A stretch of 7,821 bases of DNA, taken from contig SXYT01000193.1 in assembly GCA_005788205.1 (NCBI GenBank), positions 1 through 7,821 on the forward strand. Reading direction: 5' to 3'. The translations under genes were made by a program, and so were the position numbers. The DNA comes from Actinomycetota bacterium (GTDB lineage: Bacteria; Actinomycetota; Acidimicrobiia; Acidimicrobiales; Ilumatobacteraceae). Position 1 is the stretch's first letter. Each line of letters starts with the position of its first letter. The notes under the pieces were generated by a model. It was not told the origin of the DNA, ran no database searches, and worked only from the letters and a program-made list of their open reading frames with translations. Positions 1 through 5,818 of the stretch are shown one piece after another.

Positions 1-311
1 ATCTGAGGCACCCGCAGGGACACTGTGACCGAGACTGCAGTGGCCGTGACCACCACCCGCGGGGCCGTGTCCAGTGTGGTGCCGAACTCTGTGGACGTGC
101 GTTCCACCGCGTCTGCGGCATCAACGAACACCCGTCCTGGACCCGCCACTGCCCCGCTGCGTGCACCCTCTGACGCCACAGCGGTGGCGAACTGTGCGCC
201 CATCCAGAGTGCGGATGCATGCACAACGCTGAACACGAGCACCAACAGGATCGGTGCGACGACAGCAAACTGGCTGCTCGCCTCGCCCCTGTCCGGGCAG
301 GTGGAGTTCAT
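1..311 (-). CDS. TadE-like pseudopilin (partial, 3' end beyond the window)
   Basis: The first 103 codons of a gene whose end lies beyond the left edge. TadE proteins are minor pseudopilins of the Tad/Flp pilus, anchored by one N-terminal membrane helix and exported to the cell surface. The frame opens with a short charged leader ending DRG (residues 7-9). A hydrophobic helix follows at about residues 15-35, then an amphipathic stretch containing MGAQFATAVASEGAR, typical of the TadE helix that follows the membrane segment. The family usually has Glu at +5 after the cleaved Gly; here +5 is Gln14, and Glu10 sits at +1. The ATG at 311 forms an ATGA overlap with the stop of the pilin-like gene. 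It has no Shine-Dalgarno site, so it is probably translated by coupling. TadE or TadF cannot be separated without the C-terminus. Confidence 0.75.
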   Translation of the reverse strand, partial: MNSTCPDRGEASSQFAVVAPILLVLVFSVVHASALWMGAQFATAVASEGARSGAVAGPGRVFVDAADAVERTSTEFGTTLDTAPRVVVTATAVSVTVSLRVPQ

Positions 312-502
312 CCGAGGTTGAGATTGAGGGCCTTGTCGCGGACCTTGGACGTGATGATGGCACTGACCGCGATGGCGAGACCGACGAGGGCGGCGGCCAT
401 GACGATGGTCGTTGCGCTCACCTCGCCCCTTTCGAGGTCACGTTCACGCGAGGCCAGGAACCGCACGGTGTAGTACTCCCTCAGTTGCTTCATGATCGAC
501 AT
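308..502 (-). CDS. Small Flp/type IVc pilin-like protein (64 aa)
   Basis: The position between tadC and tadE, the size and the layout all fit the major Flp pilin, the subunit that polymerises into the Tad pilus. A charged N-terminal region of about 26 residues (basic and acidic, ending RDLERG) precedes one hydrophobic helix at about 33-50, followed by a short polar tail (SKVRDKALNLNLG). Processing is predicted after Gly26. The mature N-terminus would be EVSATTIVM, which has Glu at +1 but Thr at +5, and it lacks the usual Glu-Tyr pair of Flp pilins. The ATG at 502 is chosen because AAGGAG lies 5 nt upstream; a second ATG at 493 is spaced less well. The gene follows tadC after 22 bp and overlaps tadE by 4 bp. 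It could instead be an unrelated small actinobacterial membrane protein; the pilin call rests largely on context. Confidence 0.68.
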   Translation of the reverse strand: MSIMKQLREYYTVRFLASRERDLERGEVSATTIVMAAALVGLAIAVSAIITSKVRDKALNLNLG

Positions 503-507
503 TTCTT

Positions 508-513
508 CTCCTT
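508..513 (-). promoter_or_regulatory. Strong Shine-Dalgarno of the pilin-like gene
   Basis: On the minus strand AAGGAG is followed by AAGAA and then ATG, a 5-nt spacing. It is the best ribosome binding site in the Tad operon. It settles the start of the 64-residue gene and rules out the longer in-frame extension that runs back into tadC. Confidence 0.8.
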
Positions 514-524
514 GGTTCGTGGAC

Positions 525-1220
525 TCAGAGCGAGCCCATTGTTTGTGACATCGCCGGGTATCCGACGAAGAGCAGGAACGACAGGAACAGCACGACCATG
601 GGCAGTCCCATCTGTTCCGTCCTTTGCTGTGCCTCGAATTCCATCGAGGCGAGATTCCGGGCACGGAGTGACGAGGCCTTGCTCACGAGGGTCTGCCTGA
701 CCCGGGAACCGTGCGAACCGGCGAGCCTGGCCGCGTTCGCCGTCTCCGAGAGCGAGGCGACACCCCACCTGTCGCCCAGTTCGGCCAACGCATCCCAGAA
801 CGACCTGCGGGAAGCCTGCGCTGCGCTGAGTGTGGCCCGGACCTCCTCGAACGCCCAGCCGTCACCGAGCGAGGCGGCAGACAGCAATGCGGTCTCGAGA
901 CCGGCACCACCGGCCATCTGGATGTTCACGAGGTCGAGCAGCACAGCAACAGCCATGTCGAACTCCGAACGCCTGTGGCGGGCCGAGGCCCCGAGTGCCG
1001 CGAACGGACGCCGGTAAGCGGCACCACCGGCAACGACTGCGAGGACAACCACTGTTGCGACGCCGGTGGCCCCGCTTGCAAACCCAAGCGCTAGAAGCAG
1101 ACCTCCCGCACCGAGAATCGTCACGCTCGCCATGAGGACCGCCCTGTTCGCGATCTCGGCACGCGTGACGCCGGTGATGGCTAAATCGCGGATGTCGACC
1201 GCCGCGAGAGGGCCGCTCAT
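525..1220 (-). CDS. tadC: TadC-like type II secretion F-family membrane protein
   Basis: A 231-residue inner-membrane platform protein of the Tad pilus machine; TadB and TadC together form the membrane base on which the TadA ATPase acts. Two N-terminal membrane helices (about 27-47 and 50-69) precede a cytoplasmic helical T2SSF-like domain (about 83-200) that starts at HRRSEFDMAVAVLLDLVNIQ and contains the family-like patterns GAGLETAL and LAELGDRWGV. A C-terminal membrane helix (about 207-224, PMVVLFLSFLLFVGYPAM) follows. It is shorter than most proteobacterial TadC proteins, as is common in Gram-positive clusters. The ATG at 1220 is chosen because it makes an ATGA overlap with the tadB stop; the reading frame stays open upstream to 1454 but that part lies inside tadB. 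Only a weak ribosome site is seen, so coupling to tadB is likely. Confidence 0.85.
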   Translation of the reverse strand: MSGPLAAVDIRDLAITGVTRAEIANRAVLMASVTILGAGGLLLALGFASGATGVATVVVLAVVAGGAAYRRPFAALGASARHRRSEFDMAVAVLLDLVNIQMAGGAGLETALLSAASLGDGWAFEEVRATLSAAQASRRSFWDALAELGDRWGVASLSETANAARLAGSHGSRVRQTLVSKASSLRARNLASMEFEAQQRTEQMGLPMVVLFLSFLLFVGYPAMSQTMGSL

Positions 1221-1906
1221 GTGCTGGACCTGTCCGTGATGAGCCTGACCTGGGGTGCGAACCTCGACATGCGGTCGAGCAGGAGCAACCCGGCCGAGAA
1301 CCCGGTGGTGATGACGGCGAGGACGACCGTACCCCCGGGCGATCCGTAGGCGCGGAGGTACTGCGGACTCATCAGCATCAGCCCCCCGACGAACACTGCG
1401 AGACTCACCGAGACGATCCGTACTGCAGTTCTGGTGCGCGCCCGTGAGACCCACACACGGAGGTAAAGACGGGCTTCCTCGCGGGTGCTCTCACTGAGCT
1501 GCGTCAGCAGCGAACTGAGATCACGAGTCTGGTGACTGACTGACATGAGGAGAGCCGCAACGACGAAGTCACACGACGGATGATCGACCTCGCTCGCGAA
1601 CTGGCGCAGGGAGTCATCGACCCGGCCATACTGCAGCCGTGCGACGAGCCGCCGCACGTGTGGTTCCAGTCTCGGCGGACACGCCTCCGCGGAGTTCGTG
1701 ATTGCTTGCTCCAAACCGGTCGCCGAAGCCACCGAGTCCCGCAGGAGCTCCGTGAACACCGCGACTGCTTCAACGAGCTCCCGCTGATCATCAACGCTCG
1801 GCCGTCGTGACGGAAGGCGGCGCACGATACTGCGCAGGGGGACACCACGGTTCGCCAACACGGCGAGGCCGAGCACGGCGGACACCAGTGAGACAGTCAG
1901 GCCCAC
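1217..1906 (-). CDS. tadB: TadB-like type II secretion F-family membrane protein
   Basis: A 229-residue partner of TadC in the pilus assembly platform. One N-terminal membrane helix (about 2-19) leads into a cytoplasmic T2SSF-like helical domain (about 45-160), with family-like sequence SVASATGLEQAI and a helix-rich segment ending STREEARLYLRVWVSRARTRT. Two C-terminal membrane helices follow (about 162-179 and 193-210). The start is GTG at 1906, inside the last codons of tadA, with GGAGGG 7 nt upstream. This gives a 10-bp overlap with tadA, and tadC starts on the tadB stop. TadB and TadC are paralogous, so the labels rest on gene order (tadA, tadB, tadC). Confidence 0.85.
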   Translation of the reverse strand: MGLTVSLVSAVLGLAVLANRGVPLRSIVRRLPSRRPSVDDQRELVEAVAVFTELLRDSVASATGLEQAITNSAEACPPRLEPHVRRLVARLQYGRVDDSLRQFASEVDHPSCDFVVAALLMSVSHQTRDLSSLLTQLSESTREEARLYLRVWVSRARTRTAVRIVSVSLAVFVGGLMLMSPQYLRAYGSPGGTVVLAVITTGFSAGLLLLDRMSRFAPQVRLITDRSST

Positions 1907-3189
1907 GCCAGTTCCCTCCGAGCCCGGAAGCCGTGGTCGGACATCATCGCTGCGGTGCTGCCCCGGAGCGCCGCGAACTGGGGCATCGTGGAGACACGGG
2001 AAAAAACCTCGTTCGCGACTATCGAGTTGCCGTCAGAGTCAACTACCTCGAGAATCGACTCGACGGTACGGCGACCGTCCTCGTTGCGGACATGGACGAC
2101 GAAGTGCACCGAACTGGCGACGAGGAGATTCAGGGTCTCCACCGGCACACCCGTCGAAGCCATTGACATGTACGCGGCGAGTTTCGGGAACACTGACCTT
2201 GCCGTGTCAGCGTGCATCGTGCACATCGAGCCGTTGTTGCCCTGGCTCATCGCCATCAGCATCGGGAACGCCTCGGCACCGCGCACTTCTCCGACTATGA
2301 CGCGATCCGGGTCCATGCGCAGGGCCATCCGCGTCAACCGGGCGAGAGTCACTTCCCCCTCTCCCTCCGAGTTGGCCGGGCGGGCTTGCAGACAGTCGTG
2401 ATCCGGATGTGCCGACTCCATTCGCTCGAGCCCGAGTTCGTACGAGTCCTCGATGGTGACGATGCGCTCCGCAGGGCCGACCTCGTTCATGAGCGCACGC
2501 AGGAGCGTGGTCTTGCCGGATCCGGTGCCGCCGGCAATCACGATGTTGCGGCGGGCTCTCACGCATGCAGAGAGGAAGTCCGCCGTCTCGGGAGACATCA
2601 TGCCCCCGACACAAAGATCGCGGAGGGCGGCGTTCTCGAACCTGTGGCGACGGACGACGAGTGTGGGACGCTGCGAGATGTCCATTGCCGCAAAGAGCCG
2701 CGAGCCGTCGGGGAGCTGGAGATTCACCTCTGGGCTGCTGGGATCAAAACGCGTCTCCCGTGCGCACATCCTGGTGGCGATACGGCGGATGAACTCGACC
2801 AATTCCTCGTCAGAGTCGACGAGCGGGCCGACACTCGACCGTGAGCCGTCCCGGGTCTTCACCCAGACCGCGCAGTTGCCCCTCACGTGGATGTCGGTGA
2901 TGTTCTCGTCCTCCAGCAACGGCTCCAGCCGACCGAGACCAAGAACACCCGCAATCGCTTCCTCGATCAGAGTTCGCTCATCGGGGTCTGGGAGTGACGG
3001 CCGGCCCCACGGTGCAGGAGTGGACGAACCAGCGAGGTGCTCTCCTGCAACTCTGCGTGCAATCACCCTCTCCTCCTCCAGAGTGGCCAGAGGTTCGTCG
3101 GCATGATGCCGCCGGACCCTCTCGTCGGCAAGCGCACTGGCAATCTGGCGCGTGAGGGCACGCAGTTGCTCACGTCGTGATGACATCAT
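1897..3189 (-). CDS. tadA: TadA/CpaF-family pilus assembly ATPase
   Basis: A 430-residue cytoplasmic hexameric secretion ATPase that powers Tad pilus assembly. The family's four nucleotide-binding boxes are visible. Walker A is GGTGSGKTT (220-228, Lys226). The Asp box is TIEDSYEL (245-252). Walker B is RVIVGEVRG (296-304, Glu301). The His box is CTMHAD (323-328, His326). An N-terminal domain (about 70-185) carries GLGRLEPLLEDENITDIHV, typical of CpaF. The length is normal for the family. The start is ATG at 3189, which overlaps the upstream stop as ATGA; a second ATG follows at once at 3186 and would shorten the protein by one residue. It lies between the CpaB-like gene and tadB in one transcription unit. 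No inactivating change was seen. This is the surest call in the Tad operon. Confidence 0.96.
   Translation of the reverse strand: MMSSRREQLRALTRQIASALADERVRRHHADEPLATLEEERVIARRVAGEHLAGSSTPAPWGRPSLPDPDERTLIEEAIAGVLGLGRLEPLLEDENITDIHVRGNCAVWVKTRDGSRSSVGPLVDSDEELVEFIRRIATRMCARETRFDPSSPEVNLQLPDGSRLFAAMDISQRPTLVVRRHRFENAALRDLCVGGMMSPETADFLSACVRARRNIVIAGGTGSGKTTLLRALMNEVGPAERIVTIEDSYELGLERMESAHPDHDCLQARPANSEGEGEVTLARLTRMALRMDPDRVIVGEVRGAEAFPMLMAMSQGNNGSMCTMHADTARSVFPKLAAYMSMASTGVPVETLNLLVASSVHFVVHVRNEDGRRTVESILEVVDSDGNSIVANEVFSRVSTMPQFAALRGSTAAMMSDHGFRARRELAWA
1914..1919 (-). promoter_or_regulatory. Shine-Dalgarno of tadB, inside the end of tadA
   Basis: On the minus strand GGAGGG lies 7 nt before a GTG codon, within the tadA coding sequence. 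It supports GTG at 1906 as the tadB start and the 10-bp gene overlap. Confidence 0.65.
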
Positions 3190-3710
3190 GCTTCTGTCCC
3201 GACGATGATGATGCGGACCGTCTCCGCTGCGGCAACTTCCCTTGCGATGTCCTCTGCGGTTCGCAATGTGACAACCGCCGACGAACTCATGTCGCTGGCC
3301 TCATCAATCGTGCCCACCGTGGCCTCACCGGGAAGCATCCTCGGTGAATCCTCTCCCGATTGATACGCGGACACCACGACACGCACCTTCATCCCCGGCA
3401 CCATTCCCGGCGGGAAATCACCTGGCTCGACAAGTGCCGCAACGAGAAACTCCCCTGCCGGCAATGACTTGTTCGGGATGACATCCGCCGCTGGTTCATT
3501 GGGTGCAGTGACGGTCGAATTCTCCCTGGAGAGAAACATCAACCCCGAAAGAGCCCCCACGAGCAGGAGGACCACGCCGAGCAGAACCTCCTTGGTGAGA
3601 CCCCTCCTCGGACTCTTGTCGGTCGTGTCCGGGCCAGATGGCACTGGTGACCGCAACGACGCCAGACGGTCCGCGGCACTGCTGTCCCGTGATACCCATC
3701 GATCTTCCAT
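3186..3710 (-). CDS. CpaB/RcpC-like membrane-anchored pilus protein with reduced SAF-type region
   Basis: The first gene of the Tad operon, 174 residues. A proline- and charge-rich cytoplasmic N-terminus (1-40) precedes one membrane helix (about 42-60, EVLLGVVLLLVGALSGLMFL), then an extracytoplasmic part. Residues of the type IPNKSLPAGEFLVAALV and FPPGMVPGMKVRVVV resemble the second half of SAF-domain proteins (CpaB, RcpC, FlgA-like), where a Pro-Gly-rich strand leads into a G-x-x-V-x-V-V-V segment. The front half of the SAF domain is short or missing. In Tad systems CpaB/RcpC proteins act in the periplasm or cell envelope; the role here is inferred. ATG 3710 is chosen because GGGAGG lies 8 nt upstream; the upstream in-frame ATG at 3767 would place the predicted promoter inside the gene. 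Its stop overlaps the tadA start by ATGA. Confidence 0.68.
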   Translation of the reverse strand: MEDRWVSRDSSAADRLASLRSPVPSGPDTTDKSPRRGLTKEVLLGVVLLLVGALSGLMFLSRENSTVTAPNEPAADVIPNKSLPAGEFLVAALVEPGDFPPGMVPGMKVRVVVSAYQSGEDSPRMLPGEATVGTIDEASDMSSSAVVTLRTAEDIAREVAAAETVRIIIVGTEA

Positions 3711-3718
3711 GACCAGTT

Positions 3719-3724
3719 CCTCCC
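3719..3724 (-). promoter_or_regulatory. Shine-Dalgarno of the CpaB-like gene
   Basis: On the minus strand GGGAGG lies 8 nt before ATG 3710. It decides this start over the longer frame beginning at 3767. Confidence 0.7.
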
Positions 3725-3751
3725 GTGCAGGTGCTGAATGTGGGGCGCGGG

Positions 3752-3757
3752 AAACTA
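3752..3757 (-). promoter_or_regulatory. Candidate -10 box of the Tad operon promoter
   Basis: TAGTTT on the minus strand fits the actinobacterial TAnnnT -10 pattern. It would start transcription about 35 nt before ATG 3710, leaving room for the ribosome site. No convincing -35 box was found at 17-18 nt; TGGTAA at 17 nt matches TTGACA at only 3 of 6 positions. The region 3711-3832 is the only gap upstream of the operon, so a promoter is expected here. Confidence 0.4.
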
Positions 3758-3819
3758 AGGCAGGCATCCGCCGATTACCAGTCAGGCGGGGACCTGTCGT
3801 GCTCGCTGTGGGTTCCCCC

Positions 3820-3825
3820 TAGCCT
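3820..3825 (+). promoter_or_regulatory. -10 box of a leaderless map promoter
   Basis: TAGCCT fits TAnnnT and ends exactly 7 nt before GTG 3833, so transcription would start at or next to the start codon. No Shine-Dalgarno site precedes the GTG, which agrees with a leaderless mRNA. No clear -35 box is visible. The same 7-nt arrangement recurs at coaA. Confidence 0.6.
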
Positions 3826-3832
3826 TTGACCC

Positions 3833-4807
3833 GTGAACCAGCCGCCTGCAGTCCTCCCCATGGCCAATGAGCCGTGCTGGTGCGGGTCCGGCCGCAAGTA
3901 CAAGCGCTGCCACAAGGGCACCGAGGGCCGCATCCAGCCGGGCGTCATCAGCCCCATGCGCACCGTGCCCGAACACATCGCCAAGCCCCCGTACGCCGAC
4001 ACCGGCGTGGTGCCCCGCTACCAGGAGGACCGTGTCAAGTCACCCGAGGTGATCGAGCGCATGCGCATCGCCGGCGAGAAGGCCGCGGAGATCCTGCGCC
4101 GCGCCGGCGAGATGGTGCGGCCCGGCATCGCGACCGACGAGATCGACGTCTTCGTGCACGACCTCACCGTGGAGATGGGCGGCTACCCCAGCCCGCTGAA
4201 CTACCACGGCTACCCGAAGAGCGTCTGCACCAGCGTGAACGAGGTGATCTGCCACGGCATCCCAGACTCGCGCGTGCTGGAGGACGGCGACATCATCAAT
4301 CTCGACGTCACCATCTACGTCAACGGCGTGCACGGCGACTCCAACGCGACATTCTGCGTGGGTGACGTGAGCACGGAGGACAGGAACCTCATCAAGGTCG
4401 CCGAGGAGTGCATGTGGCACGGCATCGAGGCCGTGAAACCAGGTGCACTCATCAACGAGGTCGGCCGTGCCATCGAGGTGCACGCCAAGCAGCACAAGAT
4501 GGGCGTGGTGCGCGCGTTCATCGGCCACGGGATCGGCGAGAACTTCCACACCGACATCCAGGTGCTGCACTACTACGACCCGCGCAACACCATGGTCATC
4601 CGCGAGGGCATGACGTTCACTATCGAGCCCATGATCACCCTCGGCACGTGGCAGCACAGGATGTGGGACGACGACTGGACCGCCGTGACCACCGACGGCA
4701 GCCGCACCGCACAGTTCGAGCACACCATCCTCGTCACGGCCGGCGGGGTCGACATCCTCACCGGCGGGCCGGGAGCCGTGTCACCCTCTGCGCCTTGGCG
4801 GCGCTGA
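3833..4807 (+). CDS. map: Methionine aminopeptidase, type I, with N-terminal SEC-C zinc motif
   Basis: A 324-residue cytoplasmic metalloenzyme that removes the initiator Met from nascent proteins when the second residue is small. An N-terminal extension carries a SEC-C-type zinc motif CWCGSGRKYKRCHKG, with Cys15, Cys17, Cys26 and His27 as likely ligands; such motifs are linked to ribosome or nucleic-acid contact in this family. The catalytic 'pita-bread' domain starts near residue 70. All five metal ligands are present: Asp158, Asp169, His232, Glu265 and Glu296, with the same spacing as in E. coli Map. The substrate-binding His141 is in CHGIPD. The start is GTG 3833 behind a leaderless-type promoter; ATG 3860 is in frame but has no ribosome site. 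It is divergent from the Tad operon and 24 bp upstream of coaA. Codons end mostly in C or G, as expected of a core gene. Confidence 0.97.
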   Translation: MNQPPAVLPMANEPCWCGSGRKYKRCHKGTEGRIQPGVISPMRTVPEHIAKPPYADTGVVPRYQEDRVKSPEVIERMRIAGEKAAEILRRAGEMVRPGIATDEIDVFVHDLTVEMGGYPSPLNYHGYPKSVCTSVNEVICHGIPDSRVLEDGDIINLDVTIYVNGVHGDSNATFCVGDVSTEDRNLIKVAEECMWHGIEAVKPGALINEVGRAIEVHAKQHKMGVVRAFIGHGIGENFHTDIQVLHYYDPRNTMVIREGMTFTIEPMITLGTWQHRMWDDDWTAVTTDGSRTAQFEHTILVTAGGVDILTGGPGAVSPSAPWRR

Positions 4808-4824
4808 GACCGAACCCCTAGCGT
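4795..4824 (+). promoter_or_regulatory. Leaderless coaA promoter overlapping the end of map
   Basis: TTGGCG (4795-4800) and TAGCGT (4819-4824) are separated by 18 nt. The -10 box ends exactly 7 nt before GTG 4832, and there is no Shine-Dalgarno site. The -35 box lies inside the last codons of map. This would let coaA be transcribed on its own although it sits 24 bp behind map; read-through from map is also possible. Confidence 0.55.
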
Positions 4825-4831
4825 TCCTGAC

Positions 4832-5764
4832 GTGATCGACCCCACCGACTCTGACCGCTACCTGTCCTTCGACAGGACCGAGTGGTCGGACCTGCGCGCG
4901 GCCACGCCGCTCACCATCCGCGAGAAGGACCTGGAGGCCCTGCGCGGCATCAACGACAAGATCGACCTGGACGAGGTGAGCGCGGTCATCCTGCCGCTCA
5001 CCCGCCTGCTGAACCTGTACGTCAGCGCCACGCAGAACCTGCACAAGGTCTCGGCCACCTTCCTCGGCGCGATGGCACCGAAGGTCCCGTACGTCATCGG
5101 CATCGCGGGCTCCGTGGCGGTCGGCAAGAGCACGTTCGCCCGAATCCTGCAGGCCCTGCTGGCCCGCTGGCCGGAGCACCCGAAGGTGGACCTCATCACC
5201 ACCGATGGATTCCTCCTCCCCAACAGGGTGCTGGAGGACCGCGGCATCATGAACCGCAAGGGATTCCCTGAGTCCTACGACACGAAGACCCTGCTGCAGT
5301 TCATGCGCGAGCTGAAGGGCGGCTCGCCGGAGGTCAAGGCGCCGGTGTACAGCCACGTGGTCTACGACATCATGGATGGCGAGAACGTGACCGTCCGCCA
5401 GCCCGACATCCTGATTCTCGAGGGCCTGAACGTGCTGCAGGTGGGCAGCGAGACGAACGAGTTCGTCAGTGACTACTTCGACTTCTCCATCTACATCGAC
5501 GCGGCGGAGCCCGACATCGAGCAGTGGTACATCGAACGCTTCCAGACGCTGCGCGAGACGGTGTTCCGCGACCCGGACAGCTTCTTCCAAATGTACGCGC
5601 ATCTCTCCGACGAGGAGGCCGTGGCCATGGCTCGGATGATCTGGCGCGAGATCAACGGCAAGAACCTGGTGGAGAACATCGAGCCCACCAAGTCGCGCGC
5701 GTCACTGATCCTGGAGAAGGGTCACGACCACCGCGTGACCAACGTGCAGCTCCGCCGGCTGTGA
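4832..5764 (+). CDS. coaA: Type I pantothenate kinase (CoaA)
   Basis: A 310-residue cytoplasmic enzyme that phosphorylates pantothenate with ATP, the first and usually rate-limiting step of coenzyme A synthesis. The P-loop GSVAVGKST (93-101, Lys99) is characteristic of the prokaryotic type I enzyme. It is followed by LITTDGFLLPN (121-131, Asp125, matching the catalytic Asp127 of E. coli), NRKGFPESYD (141-150) and the pantothenate-site region containing YSHVVYDI. ILEGLNVLQ follows in the C-terminal half. The length matches the family (about 310-316). The start is GTG 4832; no purine-rich ribosome site precedes it, but a -10 box does. It probably shares the locus with map by old housekeeping linkage, not a shared pathway. 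No damage was seen. Confidence 0.97.
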   Translation: MIDPTDSDRYLSFDRTEWSDLRAATPLTIREKDLEALRGINDKIDLDEVSAVILPLTRLLNLYVSATQNLHKVSATFLGAMAPKVPYVIGIAGSVAVGKSTFARILQALLARWPEHPKVDLITTDGFLLPNRVLEDRGIMNRKGFPESYDTKTLLQFMRELKGGSPEVKAPVYSHVVYDIMDGENVTVRQPDILILEGLNVLQVGSETNEFVSDYFDFSIYIDAAEPDIEQWYIERFQTLRETVFRDPDSFFQMYAHLSDEEAVAMARMIWREINGKNLVENIEPTKSRASLILEKGHDHRVTNVQLRRL

Positions 5765-5772
5765 TGCGCCGG

Positions 5773-5789
5773 GCGGCCTGACCGGCCGC
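5773..5789. terminator. GC-rich hairpin between convergent coaA and rmuC
   Basis: GCGGCC and GGCCGC form a 6-bp stem around the 5-nt loop TGACC, starting 9 nt after the coaA stop. No T-run follows on either strand. U-less hairpins are common candidate terminators in actinobacteria, and this one could serve both converging genes. Confidence 0.4.
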
Positions 5790-5818
5790 GCTGTGGGCAT
5801 TGACCAGTACTGGGTGCT

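Noticed and set aside
308..664. Longer version of the pilin-like gene starting at 664
   Set aside because: The extension overlaps the end of tadC in another frame and is Ser/Arg/Cys-rich; a strong Shine-Dalgarno site marks ATG 502.
525..1454. Longer version of tadC starting at 1454
   Set aside because: The extra 78 codons lie inside tadB, are Arg/His-rich without family likeness, and the ATGA overlap at 1220 gives a clear start.
2212..3106. Overlapping plus-strand open frames opposite tadA (210 and 217 codons)
   Set aside because: Shadows of tadA; Arg/His/Ser-rich translations with no recognisable domain.
3711..3767. Extended start of the CpaB-like gene at 3767
   Set aside because: It would take the predicted -10 box and the good GGGAGG site into the coding sequence; ATG 3710 is better placed.
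4040..4723. Long open frame of 227 codons on the minus strand inside map
   Set aside because: It is the antisense shadow of a gene rich in C/G-ending codons; the His- and Val-rich translation resembles no family, and map is certain.
4781..5602. 273-codon open frame on the minus strand opposite coaA
   Set aside because: Antisense shadow with repetitive Asp/Val/Arg/His composition; no ribosome site or family motif, and the plus-strand coaA is unambiguous.
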